A stretch of DNA of 64,000 bases from CADEED01 sp964444835 (GTDB lineage: Bacteria; Pseudomonadota; Gammaproteobacteria; Steroidobacterales; Steroidobacteraceae): assembly GCA_964444835.1 (NCBI GenBank), contig CAYUIT010000010.1, positions 1 through 64,000 on the forward strand, read 5' to 3'. The position numbers were made by a program, and so were the translations under genes. Under the pieces are notes generated by a model. It was given only the letters and a program-made list of their open reading frames with translations, was not told where the DNA came from and made no database searches. Of this stretch, positions 44,030 through 52,231 are shown piece after piece. How positions within the stretch are numbered: the first letter of the stretch is position 1; every line of letters starts with the position of its first letter.

Positions 44030-45394
44030 TTACACGATCAAGGTGCGGTGTCCCGTATCGTGGATCGGCTCCGCACCCGTCCGAGTAATCAACATCAGGT
44101 CCTCGAGATGCGCGGAGCCGCCACGGCCCGTTTCCATCAGCGGACAATCGACCGACAAAATCATGCCTTCCTCGAGCGCGACATCGAGCGGTGAGCCATC
44201 GGGCGCTGCACGTGGCTGATCGGTGTGCCACAGGCCAACGGAGTGCGGCGCGAACGGGATGGTATGGTCGAATCCCAGTTTGCGGATCGTGGTGCGGCCT
44301 AGCTGCGTAATCTCGGAGAACTTCATGCCGGGCTTGAGTTGCTCGCGCACGGCGTCCCACCCTGCGGCCATGGCGGCGGTGACGCGCTTCATCGGCGTGC
44401 TTGGTTCACCGATGAAGATCGTGCGCGCGAAATCGCCGTGGTAGCCCCGTAGTTGCGTCACGCAATCGATCATGAACGCGGCCCCTTCGACGAGCGGCGT
44501 GTCGTACGCATCCGACGTCACCCCATCGATCACCATGAATACGGGGGCATTGCCGCGCGCCGCGGCTTCCGCGTGGAACTGCGCCCGAAAGGCGCGCATC
44601 GTGCCGAGGTCACGTGCTCGGCGGGCGGTGGCGAGCGCTGCCGCGACGTTATTGGCCGATGCGAGGCGCATTAGCGCGACTTCAGCCGGCGTCTTGACGA
44701 GTCGAATGCGACGCAGCGTATCTTCCGCCACCTGCGTCGCGCCGGCGCGGATGATTTGCATTTGACGCTCGGCAGCGAGGTCGTCGATACCCACCTTCGA
44801 CTGATGCGCGTGATCGAGCGGCAGATTGAGGTCGCGGAAGGCGGCCTGGAGCGCTTGCGTGCGTGATCCAAACGCGCGGCCGACCGCTCGCGTTCGTGCA
44901 CGCCGCCCTTGCTCACGCGCAGACAGCGGTACATCCGTCGCGACGGGAAAAAATGAGGTGGGCTCGTACGCGCCCGTCTCGCGCGCGGGCGGTGCGCTGG
45001 CGGACGTGTAGAGATAGAGGCGTACGCCTTCTGGAAGGGCGTGGTCGGCGGCGGTGTAGTAGTAGCTGAACTCGCTCAACACCAACGCCACCGGCAGCGC
45101 TGTATCGCGCGGCAAGACAGCAAAGCTTGCATCGAGCGCCCCTTGCCTCGCATTGATGGCCGAGTAGTTCGTCAGGTAGTACACGTTCGTCGGCCGCGCG
45201 CAAACGATGGCCGACAAGCCTTCCTCCCGCAGCACCTGTTCCGCGCGCGGGCGGTTCACGAGCGGTGCGGAGGCGAGCGCGCTGAGATCGGGTAGTGCGA
45301 GCACACGCGCATTATCCACCGCGACACCCTCGGCTGGCGTCAGTGCCGCGCTCGCGGCGGTGAGTGCCAAGAATTCGCGTCGTTGTAGCGTCAT
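44030..45394 (-). CDS. Tat-exported M24 peptidase (Xaa-Pro dipeptidase-like)
   Basis: The ATG at 45394 gives MTLQRREFLALTAASAAL, a twin-arginine leader (QRREFLAL); a longer frame to 45442 is not needed. The 454-residue protein has a creatinase-type N-terminal domain (TNVYYLTNYSAINARQGA) and a C-terminal pita-bread domain with DCVTQLRGYHGDFARTIF, PHSVGLWHTDQP, MILSVDCPLM and SAHLEDLMLI. The metal-site positions are partly altered (Asp in SVDCP where Glu is usual), so catalysis may differ. Exported M24 proteins are uncommon. Confidence 0.82.
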   Translation of the reverse strand: MTLQRREFLALTAASAALTPAEGVAVDNARVLALPDLSALASAPLVNRPRAEQVLREEGLSAIVCARPTNVYYLTNYSAINARQGALDASFAVLPRDTALPVALVLSEFSYYYTAADHALPEGVRLYLYTSASAPPARETGAYEPTSFFPVATDVPLSAREQGRRARTRAVGRAFGSRTQALQAAFRDLNLPLDHAHQSKVGIDDLAAERQMQIIRAGATQVAEDTLRRIRLVKTPAEVALMRLASANNVAAALATARRARDLGTMRAFRAQFHAEAAARGNAPVFMVIDGVTSDAYDTPLVEGAAFMIDCVTQLRGYHGDFARTIFIGEPSTPMKRVTAAMAAGWDAVREQLKPGMKFSEITQLGRTTIRKLGFDHTIPFAPHSVGLWHTDQPRAAPDGSPLDVALEEGMILSVDCPLMETGRGGSAHLEDLMLITRTGAEPIHDTGHRTLIV

Positions 45395-45498
45395 GGATCT
45401 CGAACTCCGTGCTAACACGCTTGCGGCGCCCCATGATGCCACGCCGCCTGCGCTGCTAGCATAATGCGGCGAATTCCAAATCCTGACGGAGTACCGCC

Positions 45499-46179
45499 AT
45501 GCATTCGATCGCTGACTTCATCGCCCAACACGCGGACCAAGATCGCGGCGGCGGTTTGTTCGAGGTGGAGAATCGCTCCACGCTCCAAGTGAATCTGACT
45601 GGCACCGTGTACGCGAAGGCGGGCTCGATGGTCGCGTATCGCGGCGGTGTGAAGTTCTCGCGCAAGGGCACGCTGGAGGATGGCCTCGCCAAGCTCGTCA
45701 AGAAAGCCGTGACGGGTGAGGGGATGACGCTGATGAAGATGGAGGGCGCGGGTCGCGTTTACCTCGCCGATCGGAACAAACGCGTGCACGTGCTCGCGCT
45801 TGCCGGCGAGAGCCTGTGCGTGAACGGTAATGACCTACTCGCGCTGCAAGCCACCCTCGATTGGGACATCGTGATGTTGAAGAGCATGGCCGGCGCGCTG
45901 GCGGGCGGCTTGTTCAACGTGCAGATTTCCGGCAAAGGGCTCGTCGCCCTCACGACGCACGGCGACCCTCTCGTGCTGCCCGTGACAGGAGGTCGAGCGA
46001 TCTACACGGATCCGCAGGCGACTGTCGCGTGGAGCGGCAATCTGCAGCCCGCGATTCATACGGACATTTCACTCGGTACGCTCGTGGGGCGCTCGAGTGG
46101 CGAAGCCGTGCAAATGAAGTTCGAAGGCGAGGGCTGGGTGATGGTGCAACCGTATGAGGAATCGCTCGCAATCGGTTGA
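45499..46179 (+). CDS. AIM24 family protein
   Basis: A 226-residue protein of the AIM24/TIGR00266 family. FEVENRSTLQVNLTGTVYAKAGSMVAYRGGVKF, GEGMTLMKMEGAGRVYLAD and GLVALTTHGDPLVLPV are characteristic of this beta-rich tryptophan-RNA-binding-attenuator-like fold. Function is unknown in bacteria; the yeast homologue is mitochondrial. It is convergent with rpiA, 2 bp apart. Confidence 0.88.
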   Translation: MHSIADFIAQHADQDRGGGLFEVENRSTLQVNLTGTVYAKAGSMVAYRGGVKFSRKGTLEDGLAKLVKKAVTGEGMTLMKMEGAGRVYLADRNKRVHVLALAGESLCVNGNDLLALQATLDWDIVMLKSMAGALAGGLFNVQISGKGLVALTTHGDPLVLPVTGGRAIYTDPQATVAWSGNLQPAIHTDISLGTLVGRSSGEAVQMKFEGEGWVMVQPYEESLAIG

Positions 46180-46181
46180 CG

Positions 46182-46841
46182 CTACAGGGTCCGCACTCCA
46201 TTCGGTCCGCCGATCAACACGACATCGGCCGGACGCAGTGCGAAGAGCCCGACGGTCACGATGCCCGCGATTTGATTGAGCTCACGCTCGAGCGCGGGCG
46301 GGTTCGTGATCTCGAGATTGTGTACATCGAGAATCTGATTGCCGTTGTCGGTCGTGACGTTTTCACGCCACACCGGTTGGCCGCCGAAGCGCACGAGTTG
46401 CCGCGCGACATAGGAGCGCGCCATCGGAATCACTTCGATGGGCAATGGAAACTTTCCCAAGACGGGTACGAGTTTCGATTCATCGACGATGCAGACGAAC
46501 TTCCGCGAGGCGGCCGCGACGATCTTCTCGCGCGTCAATGCGGCGCCGCCCCCCTTGATCAATTGACGATGAGCATTGGTCTCGTCGGCACCATCGACAT
46601 AGATCGCGAGTTCACCGGCGGCGTTGAGATCGAGTACCTCGATGCCCGCCGCATGCAACCGCGCGGTCGACCCTTCTGAACTCGACACGGCACCCGCGAT
46701 GCGGTCTGGGTCGCGCGCGAGCGCATCGATAAAGAAATTGACGGTTGATCCGGTGCCGACGCCAACGATGGCGCCGCGCTCGACGTAGCCGAGCGCCGCT
46801 TCTGCAGCAGCTTGTTTTCCAGTGTTTTGCGCGACTTTCAT
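46182..46841 (-). CDS. rpiA: Ribose-5-phosphate isomerase A
   Basis: A 219-residue RpiA. VGVGTGSTVNFFIDAL, GADETN, IKGGGAALTREKIVA and VDESKLV include the active-site Asp/Glu/Lys residues. It interconverts ribose-5-phosphate and ribulose-5-phosphate, and so acts with Rpe (31548) in the pentose phosphate pathway. A hairpin and a tiny lysine-rich gene lie upstream on the same strand. Confidence 0.96.
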   Translation of the reverse strand: MKVAQNTGKQAAAEAALGYVERGAIVGVGTGSTVNFFIDALARDPDRIAGAVSSSEGSTARLHAAGIEVLDLNAAGELAIYVDGADETNAHRQLIKGGGAALTREKIVAAASRKFVCIVDESKLVPVLGKFPLPIEVIPMARSYVARQLVRFGGQPVWRENVTTDNGNQILDVHNLEITNPPALERELNQIAGIVTVGLFALRPADVVLIGGPNGVRTL

Positions 46842-46874
46842 GGGATGCTTGTTAGCCCGGTAGGCTCCCTAAAC

Positions 46875-46903
46875 GACACTGCCCGCGCGAGGCGGGCAGT
46901 GTC
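46875..46903 (-). terminator. Perfect hairpin between the lysine-rich mini-gene and rpiA
   Basis: GACACTGCCCGC (46875-46886) pairs perfectly with GCGGGCAGTGTC (46892-46903) around a 5-nt loop. On the minus strand it is 58 nt after the mini-gene stop and 34 nt before rpiA, followed by GTTT. It can end the mini-gene transcript or act as an attenuator before rpiA. Confidence 0.75.
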
Positions 46904-46961
46904 TTTCGAATTTGAATGGCGAGCGTGAGGTTGTCACGCCCGCCAAGTTTTACAAGGCCAA

Positions 46962-47012
46962 TTACTTCTTCTTAGCTGCTTTCTTCTTGGCCTTCTTCTT
47001 GGCTTTCGCCAT
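46962..47012 (-). CDS. 16-residue lysine-rich peptide gene
   Basis: The reading frame encodes MAKAKKKAKKKAAKKK, ten Lys and five Ala after Met, ending in TAA. GGAG stands seven bases before the ATG. A promoter (47050-47077), a Crp-type site (47101-47116) and a downstream hairpin (46875-46903) make it a complete small transcription unit in a 288-bp gap with no other gene. The composition resembles the tail of H1-like bacterial proteins, so nucleic-acid binding is one guess; a leader peptide acting on rpiA is another. I do not recognise a named family. Translation is unproven. Confidence 0.6.
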   Translation of the reverse strand: MAKAKKKAKKKAAKKK

Positions 47013-47049
47013 GGCACTTCTCCAGTGGTTACGGGTTAGTCCAGGAGTG

Positions 47050-47077
47050 AGTATATACACGCGATTGCAAAATACAA
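47050..47077 (-). promoter_or_regulatory. Sigma70-type promoter of the lysine-rich mini-gene
   Basis: On the minus strand TTGTAT (47077-47072) and TATACT (47055-47050) are spaced by 16 bp. Transcription would start near 47043, leaving a leader of about 30 nt before the mini-gene ATG. Confidence 0.6.
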
Positions 47078-47100
47078 GCAAGTGTGAACGCTGAGGGATA

Positions 47101-47116
47101 CGTGATGGCCATCACG
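47101..47116 (-). promoter_or_regulatory. Perfect Crp-type palindrome upstream of the mini-gene
   Basis: CGTGATGGCCATCACG is a perfect 16-bp palindrome with the GTGA-N6-TCAC core. Its centre (47108.5) is about 65 bp upstream of the predicted start of the mini-gene transcript, near the -61.5 position of class I activation. The Crp-family protein at 32277 is the natural candidate. Confidence 0.6.
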
Positions 47117-47129
47117 ATCGTTCACATCG

Positions 47130-47594
47130 TCACTCGAGTGAGGTGATGAACTTCCAATGCTTCGCATCGACGGGCGTGATCGATAAACGATTGCCGCGAC
47201 GTAGTAGCAGCATGCCATCGAGCTTCTGCGCGGCATGCGCGCGCAACTCATCGAGTGTGATGACGCGCTGTAAGCGCCGCTTCAATCGCACATCGACCGC
47301 GTACCAACGCGGATTCTTTGGATCGCTCTCGGCGTCGTAGTGATGATGCTTCGCATCGAATGCGGTCGGATCGGGATAGCCGGTCTTTGCGATCTCGACG
47401 ATACCGACGATGCCGGGCACGTCGCAGCTCGAGTGATAGAGGAATGCCTCATCACCCTTCTGCATCTCGTCGCGCAGCATGTTTCGCGCCTGAAAATTGC
47501 GTACGCCGTCCCACAGGGTGGTCTTGCGCGGGGCCTTTTCCAGGTCGTCGATGCTGAATGTCGAGGGCTCGGTTTTCATCAACCAGTACTTCAT
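47130..47594 (-). CDS. EVE domain protein
   Basis: A 154-residue single-domain EVE protein: MKYWLMKTEPSTFSIDDL, LWDGVRNFQARNMLRDEMQKGDEAFLYHSSCDVPGIVGIVEI and DVRLKRRLQRVITLDELR. The PUA-like EVE fold binds modified bases in DNA or RNA in related proteins. The start overlaps fau (ATGA), a pairing common in proteobacteria. Confidence 0.93.
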   Translation of the reverse strand: MKYWLMKTEPSTFSIDDLEKAPRKTTLWDGVRNFQARNMLRDEMQKGDEAFLYHSSCDVPGIVGIVEIAKTGYPDPTAFDAKHHHYDAESDPKNPRWYAVDVRLKRRLQRVITLDELRAHAAQKLDGMLLLRRGNRLSITPVDAKHWKFITSLE

Positions 47595-48205
47595 GAGGGA
47601 CTCCGCTCTGCAAAGTGTATGCCGCTCGCAGCGACGATCGCGTCGACCGGCACGTCATGGGGTTCGGCCGGGATGGTATCGACGCGCTGCGCATCGAACA
47701 CGGCGGCTACCAACTTAGGGCCGCGCCAAGCGCGCCGATGGCGACGGAACTGCAGCGCACGATCGTAATAGCCCGCGCCGTAACCGAGCCGCACGCCACG
47801 CCGATCGACGCCGAGAGTAGGTAGCACGATGACCTGCAGGAACGTCGGCTTGATGGTCGCGTGGCCCAAGGGCTCGGTGATGCTGAAGCGGCCGCGCCGC
47901 AGACCAGCGCCGATGCGCACAAAGCGCATCGTGCGTGCGCGTGCACTCTCAATGCGTGGCAGATAGATTTCGCAGCCACGGCGGCGCGCGAGTTCGATCA
48001 ACGGCGTGAGATCCACCTCGCTCCGTAGCGCGACATAGAGCGCGATGCGCCGACCCGGCGCGAGCCAGTGCGAGCGCGCGAGATGCTGGGCGATGGCTTG
48101 GGCCGCTGCGGCGCGTTGGCTGCGCGGGATCTTGGCCCGCGCGGCGCGGAGTTCCGCACGCAACGCGCGGCGCAACTCCGAAGAAGAAGAGGGCGTCACC
48201 CGCAT
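47591..48205 (-). CDS. fau: 5-formyltetrahydrofolate cyclo-ligase
   Basis: From the ATG at 48205 the protein has 204 residues. RRALRAELRAARAKI opens it; VDLTPLIELARRRGCEIYLPRI and the C-terminal VLPTLGVDRRGVRLGYGAGYYDRAL (ATP and substrate loop) are conserved. It converts 5-formyl-THF to methenyl-THF. It lies directly after 6S RNA, as in E. coli, and its start codon falls inside the predicted 3' arm of that RNA. Confidence 0.92.
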   Translation of the reverse strand: MRVTPSSSSELRRALRAELRAARAKIPRSQRAAAAQAIAQHLARSHWLAPGRRIALYVALRSEVDLTPLIELARRRGCEIYLPRIESARARTMRFVRIGAGLRRGRFSITEPLGHATIKPTFLQVIVLPTLGVDRRGVRLGYGAGYYDRALQFRRHRRAWRGPKLVAAVFDAQRVDTIPAEPHDVPVDAIVAASGIHFAERSPS

Positions 48206-48382
48206 GTGCCGGTGCAAATCGTTGCTCTCGAACCAGAGCAACAGGTGGGACGCGCCACGGCCTCTAAGGCTTTCCGCTCGGGGCGGACATGCACACGGTG
48301 GCCGGTAAGGCGTGAGTCCCTGGGTGTTTTAATTACGGTCGAGAGGTAACCCGACTCGCTGTCGAACACCGCAGGCGACGCC
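48192..48382 (-). ncRNA. ssrS: 6S RNA (SsrS)
   Basis: The 191-nt minus-strand segment between zapA and fau has the 6S RNA plan. The closing stem pairs GGCGTC, CCTGC and GGTG at the 5' end with CACC, GCGGG and GACGCC at the 3' end. The central region contains CTGCGGTGTTCG, GTGCATGTCCGCC and GGAAAGCCTTA, similar to enterobacterial and pseudomonad 6S RNA, and a terminal hairpin TTGCTCT/AGAGCAA precedes the 3' arm. A -10 TAGAGT (48394-48389) fits a start at about 48382. 6S RNA binds sigma70 RNA polymerase in stationary phase. Ends are from pairing, accurate to a few bases. Confidence 0.88.
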
Positions 48383-48486
48383 ATCAACACTCTACACCGT
48401 TGGCTTGCAGATGGAAGGACTTGACGGCGCGCGAAATGCGACGCAAGTCATGAGATTCATCGGGCGCGATTGTCCGCTGGCGGAAT

Positions 48487-48804
48487 TCAGAACTCGAGTT
48501 GGCGAGTTTTCTGCAGCGCAGATTCGACTTTTTCGCGCATGCCTTTGACGCGCCCTTGTAGATTGCCTTCGAGGGCAGCTTCTTGACGCTTCGCCTTCAG
48601 CAACTCGTTGGCCATATTGAGCGCGGCCATCACGGCGATACGATCGACACCGACCACTTTGCCGGTGTCGCGGATCTCACGCATTTTCTTGCTGAGATAT
48701 TCGGCTGAATCGAGCAGATCCGCGCGTTGGTCCTGCGGGCATGCCACGAAATATTCTTTTTCGAGGATGCGAACGGACAATCGCGCGACGTCTGCTTCAC
48801 TCAT
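48487..48804 (-). CDS. zapA: Cell division protein ZapA
   Basis: A 105-residue ZapA: VSVRILEKEYFVACP-type N-terminal domain (LSVRILEKEYFVACPQDQRADLLDSAEYLSKKM) and a coiled-coil C-terminus. VDRIAVMAALNMANELL is typical. It crosslinks FtsZ filaments at the division site. The ATG overlaps the zapB-like stop (ATGA). Confidence 0.93.
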   Translation of the reverse strand: MSEADVARLSVRILEKEYFVACPQDQRADLLDSAEYLSKKMREIRDTGKVVGVDRIAVMAALNMANELLKAKRQEAALEGNLQGRVKGMREKVESALQKTRQLEF

Positions 48805-49031
48805 GCCGTGTGCTCCATCGTTTTGAGACGACCGATCATGGCCTCGACTTTGGCACGCACTTGATCGTTCTTCTGCGCGAGTGTCGCACGCTCCGTCGCC
48901 AACGATTCTTGTTGGCGACGCAACGCGCGATTCTCATCCCGTAGACTCTCGATCTGTGCGAGAAGTTCATCGACGCGTTTTTCGAGTTGTTTGAGCTCGG
49001 CGTCGAATGAGCTCAGCGTGTTTTCAGTCAT
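48801..49031 (-). CDS. ZapB-like coiled-coil protein
   Basis: A 76-residue, almost entirely coiled-coil protein (ELKQLEKRVDELLAQIESLRDENRALRRQQESL) of the small family usually found before zapA in gammaproteobacteria. It probably works in division with ZapA. It is divergent from ygfB, 56 bp away. Confidence 0.82.
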   Translation of the reverse strand: MTENTLSSFDAELKQLEKRVDELLAQIESLRDENRALRRQQESLATERATLAQKNDQVRAKVEAMIGRLKTMEHTA

Positions 49032-49087
49032 GGGCGGGGACTATAGAGGCCGCCTCGAATGCGGGTCAATTGCGGCATAATCGCCGA

Positions 49088-49651
49088 ATGGTCGCTGTGA
49101 CATATCAGCAGTTCGAAAAGGCCCTCCAGAGCGCCCGGGCGCTGCCAGATGCGCCCGAAGCGCACGGCACCCTCGCGGGCGCGCTGTGTTCTTGCGCGCT
49201 CTACAAATTCGACGATTGGCTGGTCGAAATCCTTCCAGAACAACCCACTACGGGGGCGCCGGCGGAGTTGAAGGAGGTCTTCGACGCCACGATCCGCACG
49301 TTGGCGAGCCCGCAAAGCGATTTTGCGCTGCTTTTGCCTGATGAGACGGTCGGCATCGGCGATCGCACGCAGGCCTTAGGCTTGTGGTGTCAGGGCTTTC
49401 TATATGGCTTGGGATCCGGCGAGATCGCCGACCCGTCCACGGTGTCGGCGGAGGCGGGCGAAATCGTGCGCGATTTGTCCGCTATCGCACAGGTTGGCGT
49501 CGATTCCGCCGAGGACGATGAAACCAATGAGGCGGCGTTCGTCGAAGTGGTGGAGTTCGTCCGCGTCGGCGTGCAGTTGTTGTTCTTGGAACTCGCCAAT
49601 CAACGGCGCGACACGCGCGGCACCACGCCCCCTCCCGCCAAGATGCATTGA
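49088..49651 (+). CDS. ygfB: YgfB/YecA family protein (UPF0149)
   Basis: From the ATG at 49088 the product is 187 residues, with EAHGTLAGALCS, LWCQGFLYGLG and AAFVEVVEFVRVGVQLLFLEL, the UPF0149 pattern. In pseudomonads YgfB affects beta-lactamase regulation. Its stop overlaps the pepP ATG (TGATG) at the head of the ygfB-pepP-ubiH-ubiI-like operon. Confidence 0.93.
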   Translation: MVAVTYQQFEKALQSARALPDAPEAHGTLAGALCSCALYKFDDWLVEILPEQPTTGAPAELKEVFDATIRTLASPQSDFALLLPDETVGIGDRTQALGLWCQGFLYGLGSGEIADPSTVSAEAGEIVRDLSAIAQVGVDSAEDDETNEAAFVEVVEFVRVGVQLLFLELANQRRDTRGTTPPPAKMH

Positions 49652-50976
49652 TGAGTACGAAACACCTGCTGCCGAAAGAAGAGTTCGCTCGTCGCCGTCG
49701 CGCGTTGCTGCGCCACATGGGGCGCGATTCGATTGCGATCGTGCCCGCGGCACCGCAACGCACGCGCAACAGCGATGTGCTGCACGCGTATCGACAAGAC
49801 AGCGACTTTCACTATCTCACCGGATTCGGGGAGCCCGAGGCTGTCGCGGTGCTCGTGCCGCATCGCGAACACGGCGAGTACTTGCTGTTCGTGCGCGATC
49901 GTGACCCGGCCCGCGAGACGTGGGACGGTCGTCGTGCGGGTCCAGAGGGCGCAGTACGCGACTTCGGCGCCGACGATGCGTTTCCGATTTCGGATATCGA
50001 CGAGATCTTGCCAGGCTTGCTCGAGAATCGCGCCAAGTTGTTCTACGCCCTCGGCACGCATGCCGAGTTCGACCAACGCGTGATGGGTTGGGTGAACGGC
50101 TTGCGAGCGCAGACCAAGCATGGGCGTCACGCGCCGCTCGAAATGGTGGCGCTCGATCACGTGCTGCACGACATGCGGTTGTTCAAGTCGCGGGGCGAAA
50201 TGGCGTTGATGCGCGAATCGGCGCGCATTGCAGCGCAGGCGCACGTGCGTGCCATGCGCTTCACCACGCCTGGCCGCAACGAATACGAAGTGATGGCCGA
50301 GTTGTTACACGAGTTTCGACGCCACAATGCCGATACGTCCTACTACCCGATCGTCGGCGGCGGCGCGAACGGCTGCATCCTGCACTACCACGAGAACGAT
50401 GCGCCGCTGCGTGACGGTGACTTGCTACTGATCGATGCCGGTTGTGAAGTGGGCTGTTACGCGTCGGACATCACACGCACTTTCCCCGTCAATGGACGCT
50501 TCTCGCGCGAGCAGCGGGCCGTGTACGATGTCGTGCTCGAAGCAAATCACGCCGCGATCGCGAAGGCGAAGCCAGGCAATCATTGGAATGCGCCGCACGA
50601 GGCGGCGGTACGCGTCATCACGCAAGGTTTGGTGAAGCTCGGCCTGCTGAAAGGTCGGGTCGCGACACTCGAGAAGAATCAGGCCTACCGCAAATTCTTC
50701 ATGCACCGCACGGGGCATTGGCTCGGTCTCGATGTACACGATGTCGGCGATTACAAGTTAGGCGATCAATGGCGAGTGCTCGAGCCTGGTATGGTGCTGA
50801 CGATCGAACCCGGCATCTACATTGCGCCGGGCATGCGCGGCGTGCCGCGCCGCTTTCAGGGCATCGGGATTCGCATCGAAGACGATGTGCTCATCACCAA
50901 AGACGGCTGTGAAGTGCTCACGCACGGTGTGCCGAAGGACCCGGTGGAGATCGAACAGCTGATGGCGGCTGCGTGA
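49651..50976 (+). CDS. pepP: Xaa-Pro aminopeptidase P
   Basis: A 441-residue protein with the AMP_N N-terminal domain (RNSDVLHAYRQDSDFHYLTGFGEPEAV) and the M24B catalytic domain. Metal ligands are in LIDAGCEVGCYASDITRTF, HRTGHWLGLDVHDVG, VLTIEPGIYI and GIRIEDDVL. It cleaves the residue before Pro. The start is the ATG at 49651 rather than the in-frame TTG just before it. The stop overlaps the GTG of ubiH. Confidence 0.95.
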   Translation: MSTKHLLPKEEFARRRRALLRHMGRDSIAIVPAAPQRTRNSDVLHAYRQDSDFHYLTGFGEPEAVAVLVPHREHGEYLLFVRDRDPARETWDGRRAGPEGAVRDFGADDAFPISDIDEILPGLLENRAKLFYALGTHAEFDQRVMGWVNGLRAQTKHGRHAPLEMVALDHVLHDMRLFKSRGEMALMRESARIAAQAHVRAMRFTTPGRNEYEVMAELLHEFRRHNADTSYYPIVGGGANGCILHYHENDAPLRDGDLLLIDAGCEVGCYASDITRTFPVNGRFSREQRAVYDVVLEANHAAIAKAKPGNHWNAPHEAAVRVITQGLVKLGLLKGRVATLEKNQAYRKFFMHRTGHWLGLDVHDVGDYKLGDQWRVLEPGMVLTIEPGIYIAPGMRGVPRRFQGIGIRIEDDVLITKDGCEVLTHGVPKDPVEIEQLMAAA

Positions 50977-52214
50977 ACGAGCGCGCGTCGAGTCGAGTCG
51001 ATGTCGCGATCGTCGGCGGCGGTATGGTCGGCGCAAGTTTTGCGCTCGCGTTGCACGGCTCGGGCTTGCGCGTCGCATTGATTGAGGGTGTGGCGCCCGA
51101 TTCGAATGCGCAACCCAGTTTCGACGATCGCACCACGGCGCTCGGTAATGGCTCGCGGCAGGTGTTCGAGGCGCTCGGCGTGTGGAGTGCGATGCTGCCT
51201 GAGGCCGCGCCGATTCGGGCCATTCATGTGTCGGATGCGGGGCGTTTCGGTTTTGCGCGGCTGGATGCGCGCGAGCAGGGTGTCGAGGCGTTTGGCTTCG
51301 TCGTGCCGAATCGCGTGATCGGGCGTGCGCTGTGGGCGAAGCTGGTTACGGCATCGCACGTGGAGCTGTTAGTGCCGGCTCGGCCGGTGCGTGTGGCGGC
51401 CGGTGCAGACGCCGTCACGATCGAGGTCGAGACCGCCGAGGGTCGGCGAATCGTCGAGTGCGCACTGGCGGTGGCGGCAGACGGCGCGCAGTCGATGTTG
51501 CGAGCGGCCAGCGGTCTGGCATCGCATGTCGAGGACTACGATCAGGTGGCCGTGGTCGTCAACGTGGCGGCCGACAAGCCGCACGACAACACGGCCTTCG
51601 AACGCTTTACGCCGACAGGCCCGCTCGCCGTGCTGCCCCTTGCGGATGGCAGTTACACGATCGTGTGGACGCTGAAACCGGATCGTGCGGCACAGGTGCT
51701 GGCGCTACACGATGAGGCGTTTCTCACCGAACTCATGGCAGCCTTCGGTTGGCGTGCGGGACGGTTGGTGCGCGTCGGCAAGCGCAGTTCCTATCCGCTC
51801 AAGCTCACGCGCGCCGATGAAACGATTGCGATGCGCACCGTGTTGATCGGTAATGCCGCGCAAGCGTTGCACCCGGTTGCAGGGCAGGGGTTCAATTTGG
51901 GGCTGCGCGATGCGGCGACGCTCGCGGAAATGCTGAGTAGTCAGCAGCGGACGGCGGGCTCACGCGATCCAGGCGCGCGCGAATTGTTGCAGCGCTTCGC
52001 GAGTTGGCGCGACGAAGATCGGCGCGGTGTCACGCGCTTCACCGATAGCTTGGTGAAGTTGTTTGCCGACGAGCGCCCCGGGTTTGGACTCGCGCGCAAT
52101 TTCGGCTTGTTGCTGTTTGATCTGGCGCCGAGTGCCAAGCGCGCGTTGTCGAAAGTGAGTTGGGGCTTCGCTGGCCGCATGCCGCGACTCGTTCGTGGCC
52201 TGCCGCTCGAGTAG
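50973..52214 (+). CDS. ubiH: 2-octaprenyl-6-methoxyphenol hydroxylase (UbiH)
   Basis: A 413-residue FAD-dependent monooxygenase starting at a GTG. VDVAIVGGGMVGASFALAL is the dinucleotide motif, AVAADGAQSMLR the DG motif, and VLIGNAAQALHPVAGQGFNLGLRDAATLAEML the second FAD motif of ubiquinone hydroxylases. Its place after pepP matches E. coli ubiH. It hydroxylates the ubiquinone ring. Confidence 0.92.
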   Translation: MNERASSRVDVAIVGGGMVGASFALALHGSGLRVALIEGVAPDSNAQPSFDDRTTALGNGSRQVFEALGVWSAMLPEAAPIRAIHVSDAGRFGFARLDAREQGVEAFGFVVPNRVIGRALWAKLVTASHVELLVPARPVRVAAGADAVTIEVETAEGRRIVECALAVAADGAQSMLRAASGLASHVEDYDQVAVVVNVAADKPHDNTAFERFTPTGPLAVLPLADGSYTIVWTLKPDRAAQVLALHDEAFLTELMAAFGWRAGRLVRVGKRSSYPLKLTRADETIAMRTVLIGNAAQALHPVAGQGFNLGLRDAATLAEMLSSQQRTAGSRDPGARELLQRFASWRDEDRRGVTRFTDSLVKLFADERPGFGLARNFGLLLFDLAPSAKRALSKVSWGFAGRMPRLVRGLPLE

Positions 52215-52231
52215 CGCGAGGCGCAACGTTC

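Noticed and set aside
46912..47094. 60-codon hydrophobic frame on the plus strand over the lysine-rich mini-gene
   Set aside because: The FFLAAFFLAFFLAF sequence is simply the complement of the lysine codons, and it has no ribosome site.
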